The notes below the pieces were generated by a model. That model had not been told where the DNA came from. It saw nothing but the letters and a program-made list of their open reading frames with translations, and did not search any database. Positions 54,080-63,239 of a stretch of DNA of 64,000 nt are shown one piece after another; positions within the stretch are counted from its first letter, which is position 1; each line of letters starts with the position of its first letter. The position numbers and the translations under genes are program-made. Source of the stretch: Marinomonas spartinae (GTDB taxonomy: Bacteria > Pseudomonadota > Gammaproteobacteria > Pseudomonadales > Marinomonadaceae); assembly GCF_016461715.1 (NCBI RefSeq), contig NZ_JAEMUI010000004.1:62001-126000 (forward strand), written 5' to 3'.

Positions 54080-54967
54080 CTAGTTATCCACCCATTTTGA
54101 TTTTATAACCTCCTTCTCGGTTTTAAGATTATAAATGCCTCCCAATATAATTAGCAATATTCCTATCCATGAATATAGACTTGGAAAGTCATCAAATACA
54201 ATCAGCCCAAGAATAGCTGAAAAAACTATTTCAAAGTAGAGAAATGGTGCTGCGCTTTTTACATCTAAGACCTTAAATGAGATCAAAGAAAAAGCATGAG
54301 ATAAGAAAGACAAGAACCCTATTAAAAAAATGAAAAACAACCCACCTAATGAGATTTGATGAATAGGAAAATAATCTTTAAAAATCAAAGGAAAACTTAA
54401 TAAAAATCCAAAAAAATTCTGGATCAATAAATTATCCTCTTCTCTTACTAAAATAGATGATGATCGAGTTAACACGATATAAATACCATATAAAAATCCA
54501 CTTATAATGGACAGAAAAACAGAGTGAACATCTAGGTTTTCTGGATTTATTATCAACATTATCCCCATAAAACAAAAACCGATAGAAACAACATTTCTTA
54601 GGCTGAAAGGTTCTTTTAAAAATAGACAGGAGAGTAACGTCGCAATAATAGGACCAGTAAAATATCCGCCAAGAGCAATAGCAATTGGAATTCGAGAAAT
54701 AGACCAAAAAAAGCATATCATCGACAGCATCAAAATAGCGGAGCGGCTAACATGAAGAAATTTTGCTCCACAAAAACTGATATATGCCCGAGCTGGGGCT
54801 TGAAAGACCAATAGAGCGATAAGAAAACTCACTAGATATCTCGAACATACTAGGAAGCTTGGAGTTAATGTACTTGTGAGTAGCTTGGCGATCGTATCCA
54901 CTATCGGTACAATCGCAACGCTCAGGATCAATATCACTAAAGCCTTCAGCTTGCTCACAGGTTTCAT
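54080..54967 (-). CDS. EamA/DMT-family permease (AT-rich)
   Basis: 295 residues, with ten membrane helices and two EamA repeats. It is related to RhaT/RarD-like permeases such as the S-adenosylmethionine transporter type (VDTIAKLLTSTLTPSFLVCSR-like opening, IALGGYFTGPIIATLL). The base composition is visibly AT-richer than its neighbours. It is divergent from the CGNR regulator, and the two share three TAACWGTTA sites, so they are probably a regulator/exporter pair gained together. Confidence 0.83.
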   Translation of the reverse strand: MKPVSKLKALVILILSVAIVPIVDTIAKLLTSTLTPSFLVCSRYLVSFLIALLVFQAPARAYISFCGAKFLHVSRSAILMLSMICFFWSISRIPIAIALGGYFTGPIIATLLSCLFLKEPFSLRNVVSIGFCFMGIMLIINPENLDVHSVFLSIISGFLYGIYIVLTRSSSILVREEDNLLIQNFFGFLLSFPLIFKDYFPIHQISLGGLFFIFLIGFLSFLSHAFSLISFKVLDVKSAAPFLYFEIVFSAILGLIVFDDFPSLYSWIGILLIILGGIYNLKTEKEVIKSKWVDN

Positions 54968-54982
54968 AGTTTTCTCACTTGA

Positions 54983-55052
54983 GTAACTGTTAAAAATAAA
55001 TATAACAGTTACAGAAAAAATTAAAACCTATAAATCTCATTTTAACAGTTAC
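54983..55052. promoter_or_regulatory. Three TAACWGTTA operator sites between EamA and CGNR genes
   Basis: GTAACTGTTA (54983-54992) and TAACAGTTAC (55003-55012) form a perfect inverted repeat with a 10-base spacer. A third TAACAGTTAC lies at 55043-55052, 40 bases on. Each unit is itself a near palindrome (TAAC-W-GTTA). They fill the divergent promoter region and are the likely binding sites of the adjacent CGNR protein. Confidence 0.75.
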
Positions 55053-55068
55053 ACCACATGCGAGGGCC

Positions 55069-55644
55069 ATGAATGTGGACATAGACAGCTATGAGTTTAC
55101 AGGGATTAGAATCAGCCTATCATTCGTAAATCAGCTACTGCCTGGCAAGCTTCAAGGCAATGAATTTAAAGGGAAAGTTGATTTCTCTACCCTTACCGAT
55201 ATCCTCAGCGAAGATCCTGGAAGTCTTCAAAGGCTTGAAGAAAATCACGTTGAAGAATTCGTCAGTCTGGCCAAAGTTCTACGAGAAATCATAGTACTTC
55301 TTGGGAAAGGGGAGGTTTCAACAAGCGCACAAAAGCTAAACGCTCTTATGAGTGAATGCCCAGCAACGCCTTCACTTGAATGTGATGAAAATGGTCATTG
55401 GCACTTACACCACCACCCACTGGATGCAGGGTTAATCGCTATGTGGACCGCCATTTGTGCCGAGGGGCTAGCCAGAATGGTAGGGGAGCAACATTATCAC
55501 AGGTTTGGTGTATGCGAAGCTGTCGAATGTGACAGAGTTTTTTTTGATACATCAAGGAATGGTCGGCGACGTTTTTGCTCAGTAAGCTGCCAGAATCGAA
55601 CAAAAATAGCAGCATTTCGCTTGAGAAACTCAAAGAACAAGTAA
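55069..55644 (+). CDS. CGNR zinc-finger (ABATE-type) transcriptional regulator
   Basis: 191 residues. An N-terminal ABATE-like stress-response domain (about 1-140) is followed by a C-terminal CGNR zinc finger: C-x4-C in VCEAVECDRVFFD, then RRRFCSVSCQNRTKIAAFR, giving four cysteines. Proteins of this class are putative regulators of metabolite or drug stress. GAGGG sits very close to the ATG at 55069, and a GTG two codons later (55075) has better spacing. It is divergent from an EamA permease and is flanked by its putative operators. Confidence 0.87.
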   Translation: MNVDIDSYEFTGIRISLSFVNQLLPGKLQGNEFKGKVDFSTLTDILSEDPGSLQRLEENHVEEFVSLAKVLREIIVLLGKGEVSTSAQKLNALMSECPATPSLECDENGHWHLHHHPLDAGLIAMWTAICAEGLARMVGEQHYHRFGVCEAVECDRVFFDTSRNGRRRFCSVSCQNRTKIAAFRLRNSKNK

Positions 55645-55881
55645 GTCTAGCCTATCTTTTAGAATTCTCCGAAGGTAAACCTAGGACTTTTGCACAAATC
55701 GTTTCTTTCAATCTAAAGCGATGCTCACTGTCTAAGAGTGAGTACTAGACCTCTATTCACTTATACGCCAAATAATCAAAACATGAGTCATATGCTATTT
55801 CATAATAAACTGTTTTTTTCATCAAAATGGGTAACAATGCCTTTATAAGACAAAAGACACAGCAAAAAGGAAGCTCCCCCC

Positions 55882-56535
55882 ATGAAACTTATCATCGCCA
55901 ATAAAAACTATTCGTCTTGGTCATTGCGAGGCTGGATGGCACTAAAAGCATTCAATATTCCATTTGAGGAAATCAAACTTTCTTTATCTACTGAGGCTTT
56001 CTACAAAGAACTTGCCCAATATACACCGATTGGCAAGGTGCCAGTTTTGTTGGATGGTGATTTGAGCATATGGGATTCACTCGCCATTTGTGAGTACATC
56101 AACGAAACCTACTTAGATGGAAAAGGCTGGCCCGCCGATAAACACCTTCGCGCACGGGCTCGCTCTATTGTCGCAGACATGCATTCAGGCTTTTTTGGTA
56201 TTCGCAACGAAATGCCCATGAACTGCCGGGCAAAACGTCGCGTTGAACTAAGCGATCAAGCCAAAAAAGAGGTGGACACACTCGATCGTGTTTGGACGGA
56301 GTTGAGACAACATACCCCAAATGGCCCCTATTTATTTGGCGAATTCAGCTTGGCTGATGCCTTCTTCGCTCCCGTTATCTTCCGCTTTAAGACTTATGGT
56401 ATTGAGCTATCGGATGCTGCTGCTCGCGACTATCAACAAACCATGTTAGCGCATCCAGCAATGAAGTCATGGCTAGAAGACTCTGTTATCGAAACCGATA
56501 TCGTCGAAGCGGGTGAAGCTGGCAAGCCCGTTTAA
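55882..56535 (+). CDS. Glutathione S-transferase family protein
   Basis: 217 residues. N-terminal thioredoxin-like domain with SSWSLRGWMAL (the residue that activates glutathione is the Ser or Tyr near N8-S12), cis-Pro loop IGKVPVLLDGD and WDSLAICEYI, and an all-helical C-terminal domain. Resembles the YfcF/maleylacetoacetate-isomerase-like group. It is cytosolic. AAGGAAGC lies upstream. It is a single-gene unit. Confidence 0.87.
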   Translation: MKLIIANKNYSSWSLRGWMALKAFNIPFEEIKLSLSTEAFYKELAQYTPIGKVPVLLDGDLSIWDSLAICEYINETYLDGKGWPADKHLRARARSIVADMHSGFFGIRNEMPMNCRAKRRVELSDQAKKEVDTLDRVWTELRQHTPNGPYLFGEFSLADAFFAPVIFRFKTYGIELSDAAARDYQQTMLAHPAMKSWLEDSVIETDIVEAGEAGKPV

Positions 56536-56696
56536 TTCTTTCACGTCCCAGCACCCTACGTGACTCTGGCTTAATCAATCTAGATTCACGTATTTTTAGC
56601 GTAACCCAGTGTAATAGCCAATTCTATTCAGCGTCTATACTATCTCCTTAAGTTCAGTTTAATGTAAAAATAAAGCAAACTATAAGGACATTGTAG

Positions 56697-58745
56697 ATGA
56701 ATATGAAACGCACAATATTAATGCTTTCCGCAATAACGTGTTTAAATATAACGTCGAACGTTCAAGCTGATCCAAGTCGTTTAACTCTAGAGCAGCGGCG
56801 TTATTTGGATCCAACTCAACTAGAGATTAAAAAGGGCTTATCCAATAATGAAGTCACTTTCGACCTTTATGTCGATGAGATTAAAAATAAGCTCTATAAC
56901 CCTTCAACAGATTCATATGATGTCGTTGAACTGCGAGGCTACAAATCTAAAGACTCCGATCCCAACGCTCCTTATGTAGCACCAAGCATACGCATGGTGC
57001 CAGGGCAAACCGCACGGGTCACCCTGCATAACGATCTAGAGGATGACCCAAGCTGCAATACGCACCCTAAAGATGTCAACACTCCCCATTGTTTTAATGG
57101 CACAAACCTTCACACTCATGGTTTATGGATAAGTCCGTCCGGTAATAGTGACAATGTATTATTGAAGCTTAATCCAGGGCTGACTTTCCAATATGAATAC
57201 AACGTACCACCAGATCATCCAGCAGGAACATTCTGGTATCACCCGCACCTTCATGGCTCTACCGCCTTACAGGTCTCAAGTGGCATGGTAGGAGCGTTAA
57301 TTATTCGCGGGGATCGTCAACCCGTAGTAAAAGACAATAAAATCGTTAAAACAGGTGACCTTGATCTACTGCTCAAACCTTTTAAAGAACATACCATGGT
57401 GATGCAACAAATCGCTTATGCCTGTTTTGATGAAAACGGAGAAATTATTACCAATGATGATGGACAATGGCTCTGTAGCGAAGGTCAAACAGGGGTTATT
57501 AAGGATTACAAACAACAATTCGCCCCAGGCTCATGGCCAACATCAGGACGCTATACCAGTCTCAATGGCCAGATACTACCGACGATCAGCAATGTAAATG
57601 TCGGTGATGTGGAAAGATGGCGAATGATCCACGCAGGAGTCCGCGACACCATTAGCCTAGAGTTTCGTAAACGCATTGGTAAACCGGGTGAAATAGGCAA
57701 AGAGGCCAGATTAGGTACAAAAGACTTCTTAAACGATCAATGCCAAGGGGAAAGACTGGAATACAAACTGGTTGCCTCCGATGGCCTTACCATGAAACAA
57801 GCCATTTCCACTTCTCAAGCCACTTTTCAACCTGGCTACCGCTGGGATTTGCTCGTGCAGTATCCAGAACAAGGCGACTGGTGTATGTTGGATACCTCTT
57901 CTAGTACAGCAACTGGGGCCATCAACAACTATGCACCGACTCCTCAATTGCTGGGTATCATCCAAGTAGGCTCTTCTAACAAGGCTCCCCAAAGCATCGA
58001 GCAACAACTCATTGACTCGGCAGAAAAGAATATAGCCCTCCCAGCTCAGGCAAGTGTCATCGCGGAGATCAAGGACGGACTCAAACTAAACGCCTTTATT
58101 CCTCACAAAGACCTCATTGGCCTACCGGAAAAAGACTTTGGCAAACAAGCGCTAGGTTTTAACATACAATCGACGAACTATCCGAATAAAAAAACCTTCT
58201 TTCAAGTTGCTAATCAATTGCCCAGCTCATCTGATTTTGACCCACAACCTTACGACCCGAACCGAATGGACAGGAACCTGATCTTAGGTTCACAAGACGA
58301 ATGGCAACTAGGATCCAATCTTGCAGGGCATCCTTTCCATATTCATGTTAACCCCTTTCAAATTACAGCCATCTACACACCTGAAGGCAAAGATGTAAGC
58401 GCCTTAGATAGTGAAGATGTTTACTATGAAAAAAATGGCGCAAGGTTTCCGACAAAAGAGAGTTGTGAAGAGGATAAAAAAGAAAAGCAAGACACCAGCC
58501 ATTGTATGGTCGCCAATGACAAACAATACCCAGGACTAAAAGGACTTTGGAAAGACACCATCTTTGTTAAACAAGGCTATAAAGTGGTCTTTAGAACCAA
58601 ATACGAGCGATATATTGGCGATTTCGTTCTGCATTGTCATATTCTTGATCATGAAGACCAAGGCATGATGCAAAATGTGCGGATTGGTGTCGGTGATGGC
58701 ACAGGTAAGATAGCCTTCGCTCACGGCTCCCATTCTTTCCATTAA
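56697..58745 (+). CDS. Multicopper oxidase, laccase-like (PpoA type)
   Basis: 682 residues. Signal peptide about 1-24 (ending VQA), so periplasmic or outer-membrane associated. The four copper motifs are complete: NLHTHGLW (H139, H141), FWYHPHLHG (H182-H186), HPFHIHVN and HCHILDHEDQGMM. Larger than CueO (516), with long inserts containing extra cysteines (SCNTHP, PHCF), similar in size to the Marinomonas laccase PpoA. It probably oxidises phenols or metals with reduction of O2 to water. AAGGA supports the start. A terminator-like hairpin follows. Confidence 0.9.
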   Translation: MNMKRTILMLSAITCLNITSNVQADPSRLTLEQRRYLDPTQLEIKKGLSNNEVTFDLYVDEIKNKLYNPSTDSYDVVELRGYKSKDSDPNAPYVAPSIRMVPGQTARVTLHNDLEDDPSCNTHPKDVNTPHCFNGTNLHTHGLWISPSGNSDNVLLKLNPGLTFQYEYNVPPDHPAGTFWYHPHLHGSTALQVSSGMVGALIIRGDRQPVVKDNKIVKTGDLDLLLKPFKEHTMVMQQIAYACFDENGEIITNDDGQWLCSEGQTGVIKDYKQQFAPGSWPTSGRYTSLNGQILPTISNVNVGDVERWRMIHAGVRDTISLEFRKRIGKPGEIGKEARLGTKDFLNDQCQGERLEYKLVASDGLTMKQAISTSQATFQPGYRWDLLVQYPEQGDWCMLDTSSSTATGAINNYAPTPQLLGIIQVGSSNKAPQSIEQQLIDSAEKNIALPAQASVIAEIKDGLKLNAFIPHKDLIGLPEKDFGKQALGFNIQSTNYPNKKTFFQVANQLPSSSDFDPQPYDPNRMDRNLILGSQDEWQLGSNLAGHPFHIHVNPFQITAIYTPEGKDVSALDSEDVYYEKNGARFPTKESCEEDKKEKQDTSHCMVANDKQYPGLKGLWKDTIFVKQGYKVVFRTKYERYIGDFVLHCHILDHEDQGMMQNVRIGVGDGTGKIAFAHGSHSFH

Positions 58746-58779
58746 CAAGCATTAAAGCCATTTTATTTAACTTAGTAAT

Positions 58780-58806
58780 AAAGAGGGATCTGATAGGTCC
58801 CTCTTT
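58780..58806 (+). terminator. Terminator of the multicopper oxidase gene
   Basis: AAAGAGGGA (58780-58788), loop TCTGATAGG, TCCCTCTTT (58798-58806), followed by a short T-rich stretch. Confidence 0.7.
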
Positions 58807-58866
58807 CTGCGTTTAAAAAGCGATTAGAAATCATTAAAAGTTTACTACGCGACCGCCTAAAGTCGG

Positions 58867-59658
58867 TTAATCAAACCGAAAGCTAGAGGCCGTCCAGCCC
58901 CCAAAGATCCCTTCATCGTGATAAACGCAGCTTGCTTCGCCCTTTTCAGCAGCGCCAAGGGCGACCATCAAGGGAATCAAATGATCTTCTCTTGGATGAC
59001 AAATCCTTGCGTACGGTGCTTTGTCCCAATCAACTACTCTTGCACTACGCTCTGTTGGTTCAGAGTTCAACAAGGTTTCCTGTAACCAGGCATCAAAAGC
59101 ATTGGATGGTTTAATAGCTTGCGGGCCTCTTAATCCAAGGTTATGAAAACTCAAGCCACTGCCGACAATTAAAATGCCCTCTTCGCGCAGAGGCGCTAAT
59201 GCACGACCCAAAGCCAAATGTTCTTCAGGATCTAAGTTCGATTTGAGAGAAAGCTGAATGAGTGGCATATCCGCTTCAGGATACATCACCGCCATGGGAG
59301 CAAACGCACCATGATCGAAACCTTTTTTATCATCCAAATCCACCGGAAAACCAGCCCCTTTTATGAGTTCAGCGACACGAACGGCAACGTCTGGCGCACC
59401 AGGCGCTTGATATTTCACTTCATAGGTATGAGCAGGGAAACCGTAATAGTCGTATTCCATGCCTGGTGCTGGGTTGGATTGCACACCAAAGGTTTGTCGC
59501 TCCCAATGTCCGGAAATCATCAATATCGCTTTTGGCTTTTCGGGCAACTGCTTTGTCATATTTACCAATGACGTTTCAAGATTGATGAACATGGCTCGCA
59601 TGTCTGGGATATAAGGCCAAGGGCCGCCGCCATGGGAGATAAAATAAGTTGGTAACAT
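58867..59658 (-). CDS. ygiD: DODA-type extradiol dioxygenase (YgiD-like)
   Basis: 263 residues from ATG 59658 (GAGG about 9 bases upstream; the frame opening at 59703 is longer than the family). LigB-superfamily dioxygenase: YFISHGGGP with the first His, ISGHWE with the second His, DHGAFAPM, and CHPREDHLIPL with further active-site His. E. coli YgiD cleaves L-DOPA at the 4,5-position. It is convergent with a laccase gene, which also handles phenols, but a separate transcription unit. Confidence 0.9.
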   Translation of the reverse strand: MLPTYFISHGGGPWPYIPDMRAMFINLETSLVNMTKQLPEKPKAILMISGHWERQTFGVQSNPAPGMEYDYYGFPAHTYEVKYQAPGAPDVAVRVAELIKGAGFPVDLDDKKGFDHGAFAPMAVMYPEADMPLIQLSLKSNLDPEEHLALGRALAPLREEGILIVGSGLSFHNLGLRGPQAIKPSNAFDAWLQETLLNSEPTERSARVVDWDKAPYARICHPREDHLIPLMVALGAAEKGEASCVYHDEGIFGGWTASSFRFD

Positions 59659-59790
59659 ACTGTGACACCTCATAAAACTTTCTATTAAGTAATGATGCGC
59701 CAACTCGATATTAATCGCTTAACATTAATCATATGAGGGCGCTTATCAGATAGGAAGAGTCTAGGTCTCGTACTCGTGTCAATCAACAAG

Positions 59791-59821
59791 CAAATTTTTA
59801 GCATTGCCTTCTAAAAATTTG
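59791..59821. repeat. Perfect 11-bp inverted repeat upstream of ygiD
   Basis: CAAATTTTTAG (59791-59801) and CTAAAAATTTG (59811-59821) flank a 9-base spacer. It lies about 130-165 bases upstream of the dioxygenase start. No T tract follows, so an operator is more likely than a terminator. Confidence 0.85.
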
Positions 59822-59882
59822 AACACTCAAACCATTCGTTTGGTTATTTGTCTCAAGCCATTTATCTCAAACGCTTTGCAAC

Positions 59883-59909
59883 GCCTCGACGGACTTCATC
59901 CGCCGAGGC
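59883..59909 (-). terminator. Hairpin after the VOC gene
   Basis: GCCTCG-A-CGG / CCG-C-CGAGGC with one mismatched pair and a 7-base loop, 27 bases downstream of the VOC stop on the minus strand. It has no T tract and is a weak terminator call. Confidence 0.45.
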
Positions 59910-59935
59910 CATCACCTCCCTCATAAACCAATACG

Positions 59936-60313
59936 TTATTCGGTTTTCTCATAGCAAAAAACACGTAGTCGATGCCCATCAAGATCCGTAATGGTAAACG
60001 TGAGACCAAAATCCATCTCTGTCGGTGCTTGAAGGATATTCACCCCAAGGGCGTGCCACTTGGAGTACTGAGCCTGTAATGCAGTGACATCCGGTACCAT
60101 AAAAGCCACTTCCATCGCCCCCCCCTGTGCCGCCTCTACCGTAGGCTGCACCTCTGACGTCGCCCATAGGCCAAATTTATTCCCCGCATCACTGACAAAA
60201 AGCGCAAAGCCATCGCTCATTTCAACGGGCTCTCGCTCTAACAGTGGGCGATAAAAATCCACGCTGCGAGACACATTGTCTACATACAAAATACTAAAAT
60301 TAGAAAGCTCCAT
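59936..60313 (-). CDS. VOC-superfamily (glyoxalase-like) protein
   Basis: 125 residues from ATG 60313 (GGGGAG 8 bases upstream; the frame at 60373 is rejected). VOC fold: ILYVDNVSRSVDFY opening, FALFVSDAGNKFGLW, and a C-terminal ITDLDGHRLRVFCYE with the metal Glu/His. Function unknown; resistance, isomerase or dioxygenase are all possible. The WYL regulator gene lies upstream in the same direction and may control it. Confidence 0.85.
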   Translation of the reverse strand: MELSNFSILYVDNVSRSVDFYRPLLEREPVEMSDGFALFVSDAGNKFGLWATSEVQPTVEAAQGGAMEVAFMVPDVTALQAQYSKWHALGVNILQAPTEMDFGLTFTITDLDGHRLRVFCYEKTE

Positions 60314-60456
60314 GTTAATTCTCCCCTTTATCAATGGTGATATGCGCGATCTAGAGCGACCTCGCCCCGTCACGTCATCGGGTTACTGCCCGATGTCCTA
60401 AAGAATAAAAGGAGCGTGTGTCAGAAACTGTCAGCAGAAATGTTTAAATCGATGAA

Positions 60457-61140
60457 TTAGGAAGCGTTCAAAGTCGCGCGCCAATTTTTCAACAGCACAT
60501 GACGCGGCGTTTTGTAGCGGTTTTCCTCTAACTGACAAGCAAGAATTCGGTCTGTTCGAAAATGACGAATCGCTTGTCGTAGTTCACACCAAGCCACCAG
60601 CACACGAACTTCATCAAAATACCCCAGTGCAAAGGGCCAAACACGCCGCTCGGATTGGTTGTCTTTTAGGTCGCGGTAGACAATAGACAGAATACGTTCA
60701 TCTCGGATCGCTCGACGAATATCCGCCATATTGACAGTGTCCATTAGTGACTCTTTACTCGGACCGATTAATAGCGAGGTATCGTCTAGGATATTTTTTA
60801 ATTCAATCGGTAAAACGGCCGCAATTTTATTGAGCGCACTTTTCGCCCCCTCGCTTAATTGAGAGTCCGTTCTTTCAGCAACCCAGCGAGCGCCTAACAC
60901 CAGCGCTTCAATCTCTTCTTCTGTAAACATCAAAGGAGGTAATAAAAACCCTGCGCGCAGCACATATCCCATGCCAGCTTCGCCCTCAATATTAGCTCCT
61001 TGCGATTGTAAGGTGGCAATATCTCGATACAGAGTACGCAGACTAACACCTAATGTTTCAGCAAGATGTTTACCTGTCACCGGATAACGATGACGCCGTA
61101 ACAAATCGATAAGTGAAATTAAGCGCTGGGCACGAACCAT
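60457..61140 (-). CDS. YafY-type HTH/WYL-domain regulator
   Basis: 227 residues. N-terminal winged helix (HTH_11, SLRTLYRDIATLQ at about 32-44, with a VTGKHLAETLGVS recognition region), a helical middle segment, then a WYL domain (about 135-210) with the ILSIVYRDLKDNQSERRVWP beta-barrel core. WYL proteins bind nucleic-acid or nucleotide ligands and regulate transcription. It is upstream of, and in the same direction as, the VOC gene. Confidence 0.87.
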   Translation of the reverse strand: MVRAQRLISLIDLLRRHRYPVTGKHLAETLGVSLRTLYRDIATLQSQGANIEGEAGMGYVLRAGFLLPPLMFTEEEIEALVLGARWVAERTDSQLSEGAKSALNKIAAVLPIELKNILDDTSLLIGPSKESLMDTVNMADIRRAIRDERILSIVYRDLKDNQSERRVWPFALGYFDEVRVLVAWCELRQAIRHFRTDRILACQLEENRYKTPRHVLLKNWRATLNAS

Positions 61141-61604
61141 TTTAAAAAAACCTCACGTCCACATTTAATTCTTAGTGAGCACTATCATAGAAATAAATCT
61201 TCCTTAATCTCAAATAAAGAATCCTGTTTAACCATTTAGTAGACGACAAGAATGGCGTTTTACAGTTCTAAATTGTGTCACAATTAATTATTTTCACTTT
61301 TCAATTGAAAATCTCTTGTCATGACTTATCACTTTCCACCCATTTTCTTCCACGGGTTTTACAAGATCAGTGTTAGGGAAGTGCCTATTCAGTAAAGCCC
61401 CTGTCATGATTGCGATACAGCGTGTGTGGTGCTGGTTTTTTGTGCAATTTAGGGGGGCTTTTCAGACACTCAAAACAAGCCTAATGTAGATAGCAGATCA
61501 ACAACAAACAGAAACAAATTGCACAAACAGATTGAAAGAAAAACTCGAAAGAAAACGAATTCTAATACTCTCTAATCAATCAAGGTTAATCAGGAGATAA
61601 CATT
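61141..61604. other. AT-rich upstream region of the OmpA-type gene
   Basis: 464 bases without an open frame I can support. It is AT-rich with a ribosome site AGGAG (61592-61596) at the end. The long upstream region is typical of highly expressed outer-membrane protein genes. I see no clear promoter hexamers that stand out. Confidence 0.45.
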
Positions 61605-62810
61605 ATGTCTATACTATTTAGTAAACGCACTCTGTTCAGTGGCATCATTGCAGCATCATCTTTATCTACCATGGCTTTTGCTGCACAACCACAACAGGGC
61701 TTTACTGTCACACCCAGCATTGGTCATTATCATTTTAATAACGATACACACATTGATGATAATACCGCTTACTCATTAGGGCTAGGTTATCAGTTTAATA
61801 ATCCTTGGGGAGTTGAGTTCAATTATCTCAATGCCAATACCAAAAAAAATGGTAATAAAGTCGACGTAAACCAATATCGTTTGGATGGTATCTATAATAT
61901 TGAACAATTTAGTACCACAAAACTAACCCCTTACTTAGCCGCTGGTATTGGTGCAGTAAAGTATAATAAGGGAATCGATACCACTCATACTCAAGTTAAC
62001 TTTGGTGGCGGTGTCAAATATGCCCTAGCACAAAATCTAGCATTGCGTGGTGATTTCCGAGTCATCGAAGACACCAATGACAATAAACTGGATAATGTCA
62101 CCTCTTTAGGTGTTCAGTATACCTTCGGTGGCCCCGCTCACGCGTCCACAATGAGCAATACATCGGATAGTGATTCCGCGTATTCTGAGCCCACAACGAC
62201 GACTGCAACCATGGAACAAACCTCTTCGGATACTCAGCCAGCGCCATCACAACCAAATGTTGCAGCAACCGCCAGCTCTGATCAGCCAGCAGCGACCGCT
62301 TCAACCGATAACCAACCTGCTGCAGCGGCAACGAATGACCAACCAGTCAAACAAAGCACAGTAGATGACTCAACAACGAGTACGGCTAACACCACAACAG
62401 CGGCCGCTGCAGCAGCCACTGCCACTGACCAAGCCAATACTGCGACCAAGGCAGTCGCTGCTAAACCAGAACAAGTCGAAATTAAGTTTCCAACAAATTC
62501 TGTAGCAGTACCGCAAAGCGTATACCCAAAACTACAGAAAATAGCGACTTATATGCAAGCTAATCCAAACACAAGCGTCCTTATTAAAGGTTACACTGAT
62601 AACACAGGTAACCCTGTTTACAACGTAAAACTGTCTGAAGACCGTGCCCTTGCCGTGGCACAGGTATTAAACAGCACCTTTAACATCCCACAAAACCGTA
62701 TGGAGACCGTTGGTTATGGTGAAGCGCAGCCTGTGGTACCAAATGATACGCCAGCACATCGTGAGCAAAACCGTCGAGTCATTGCTGTCGTAGTTGACTC
62801 AGCGCAATAA
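61605..62810 (+). CDS. OmpA-family outer-membrane protein with peptidoglycan-binding domain
   Basis: 401 residues. Signal peptide about 1-26 (ending AFAA). An eight-strand OmpA-like beta-barrel (about 30-180, with GLGYQFNNPWGVEFNYL, TPYLAAGIGAVKY and VQYTFGG) is followed by a low-complexity Ala/Thr/Gln/Pro/Ser-rich linker (about 185-290), then an OmpA-type peptidoglycan-binding domain (about 295-400) with KGYTDNTG and the NRRV motif. It anchors the outer membrane to the cell wall. The barrel is paralogous to the next gene. Confidence 0.92.
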   Translation: MSILFSKRTLFSGIIAASSLSTMAFAAQPQQGFTVTPSIGHYHFNNDTHIDDNTAYSLGLGYQFNNPWGVEFNYLNANTKKNGNKVDVNQYRLDGIYNIEQFSTTKLTPYLAAGIGAVKYNKGIDTTHTQVNFGGGVKYALAQNLALRGDFRVIEDTNDNKLDNVTSLGVQYTFGGPAHASTMSNTSDSDSAYSEPTTTTATMEQTSSDTQPAPSQPNVAATASSDQPAATASTDNQPAAAATNDQPVKQSTVDDSTTSTANTTTAAAAAATATDQANTATKAVAAKPEQVEIKFPTNSVAVPQSVYPKLQKIATYMQANPNTSVLIKGYTDNTGNPVYNVKLSEDRALAVAQVLNSTFNIPQNRMETVGYGEAQPVVPNDTPAHREQNRRVIAVVVDSAQ

Positions 62811-62871
62811 GCTTTCATGTTCTACCCGATCTATCCTCTGGATGGTGACGGTTAAATTGCATTCCTTTAGG

Positions 62872-62901
62872 GCCCAATAGACTTTCTATTGGGCTTTTTT
62901 T
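62872..62901 (+). terminator. Rho-independent terminator of the OmpA-type gene
   Basis: GCCCAATAG (62872-62880), loop ACTTT, CTATTGGGC (62886-62894), then seven T. Confidence 0.95.
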
Positions 62902-63239
62902 ATTTGAAGAAAAGTGCTTAAAAGTGCGTAATGACATCAAACTTTCCACACAGAGTATCCTTAATCGCCTTAGTCCAATCACAATATTTTAGGGCAAATT
63001 TTAAGTGAAAAAAAAATGTAATAGTTTTCACCTTTACTGATCGAATTGCCCAAAAAAAATTCATTTTTTCCTAATGAAATCAACTATTTTCTATCGAATC
63101 AGTCAATCTAACGTCATGATTGCACAAGCTTAGTTGACTTCCCTTTTTTTGCTTATTTAGGCAGGGGTTTTCAGCCAGAAAAAATCCAGTATTGTAGTCA
63201 ACAGAACCGAACAACATCTTGTTCATTAAGGAGAAAAAC
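62902..63239. other. AT-rich intergenic region before the second barrel gene
   Basis: 338 bases with no credible gene. An inverted repeat GTGAAAA (63005-63011) / TTTTCAC (63025-63031) is visible, and the region ends in AAGGAG just before ATG 63240. No clear promoter can be named. Confidence 0.45.
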
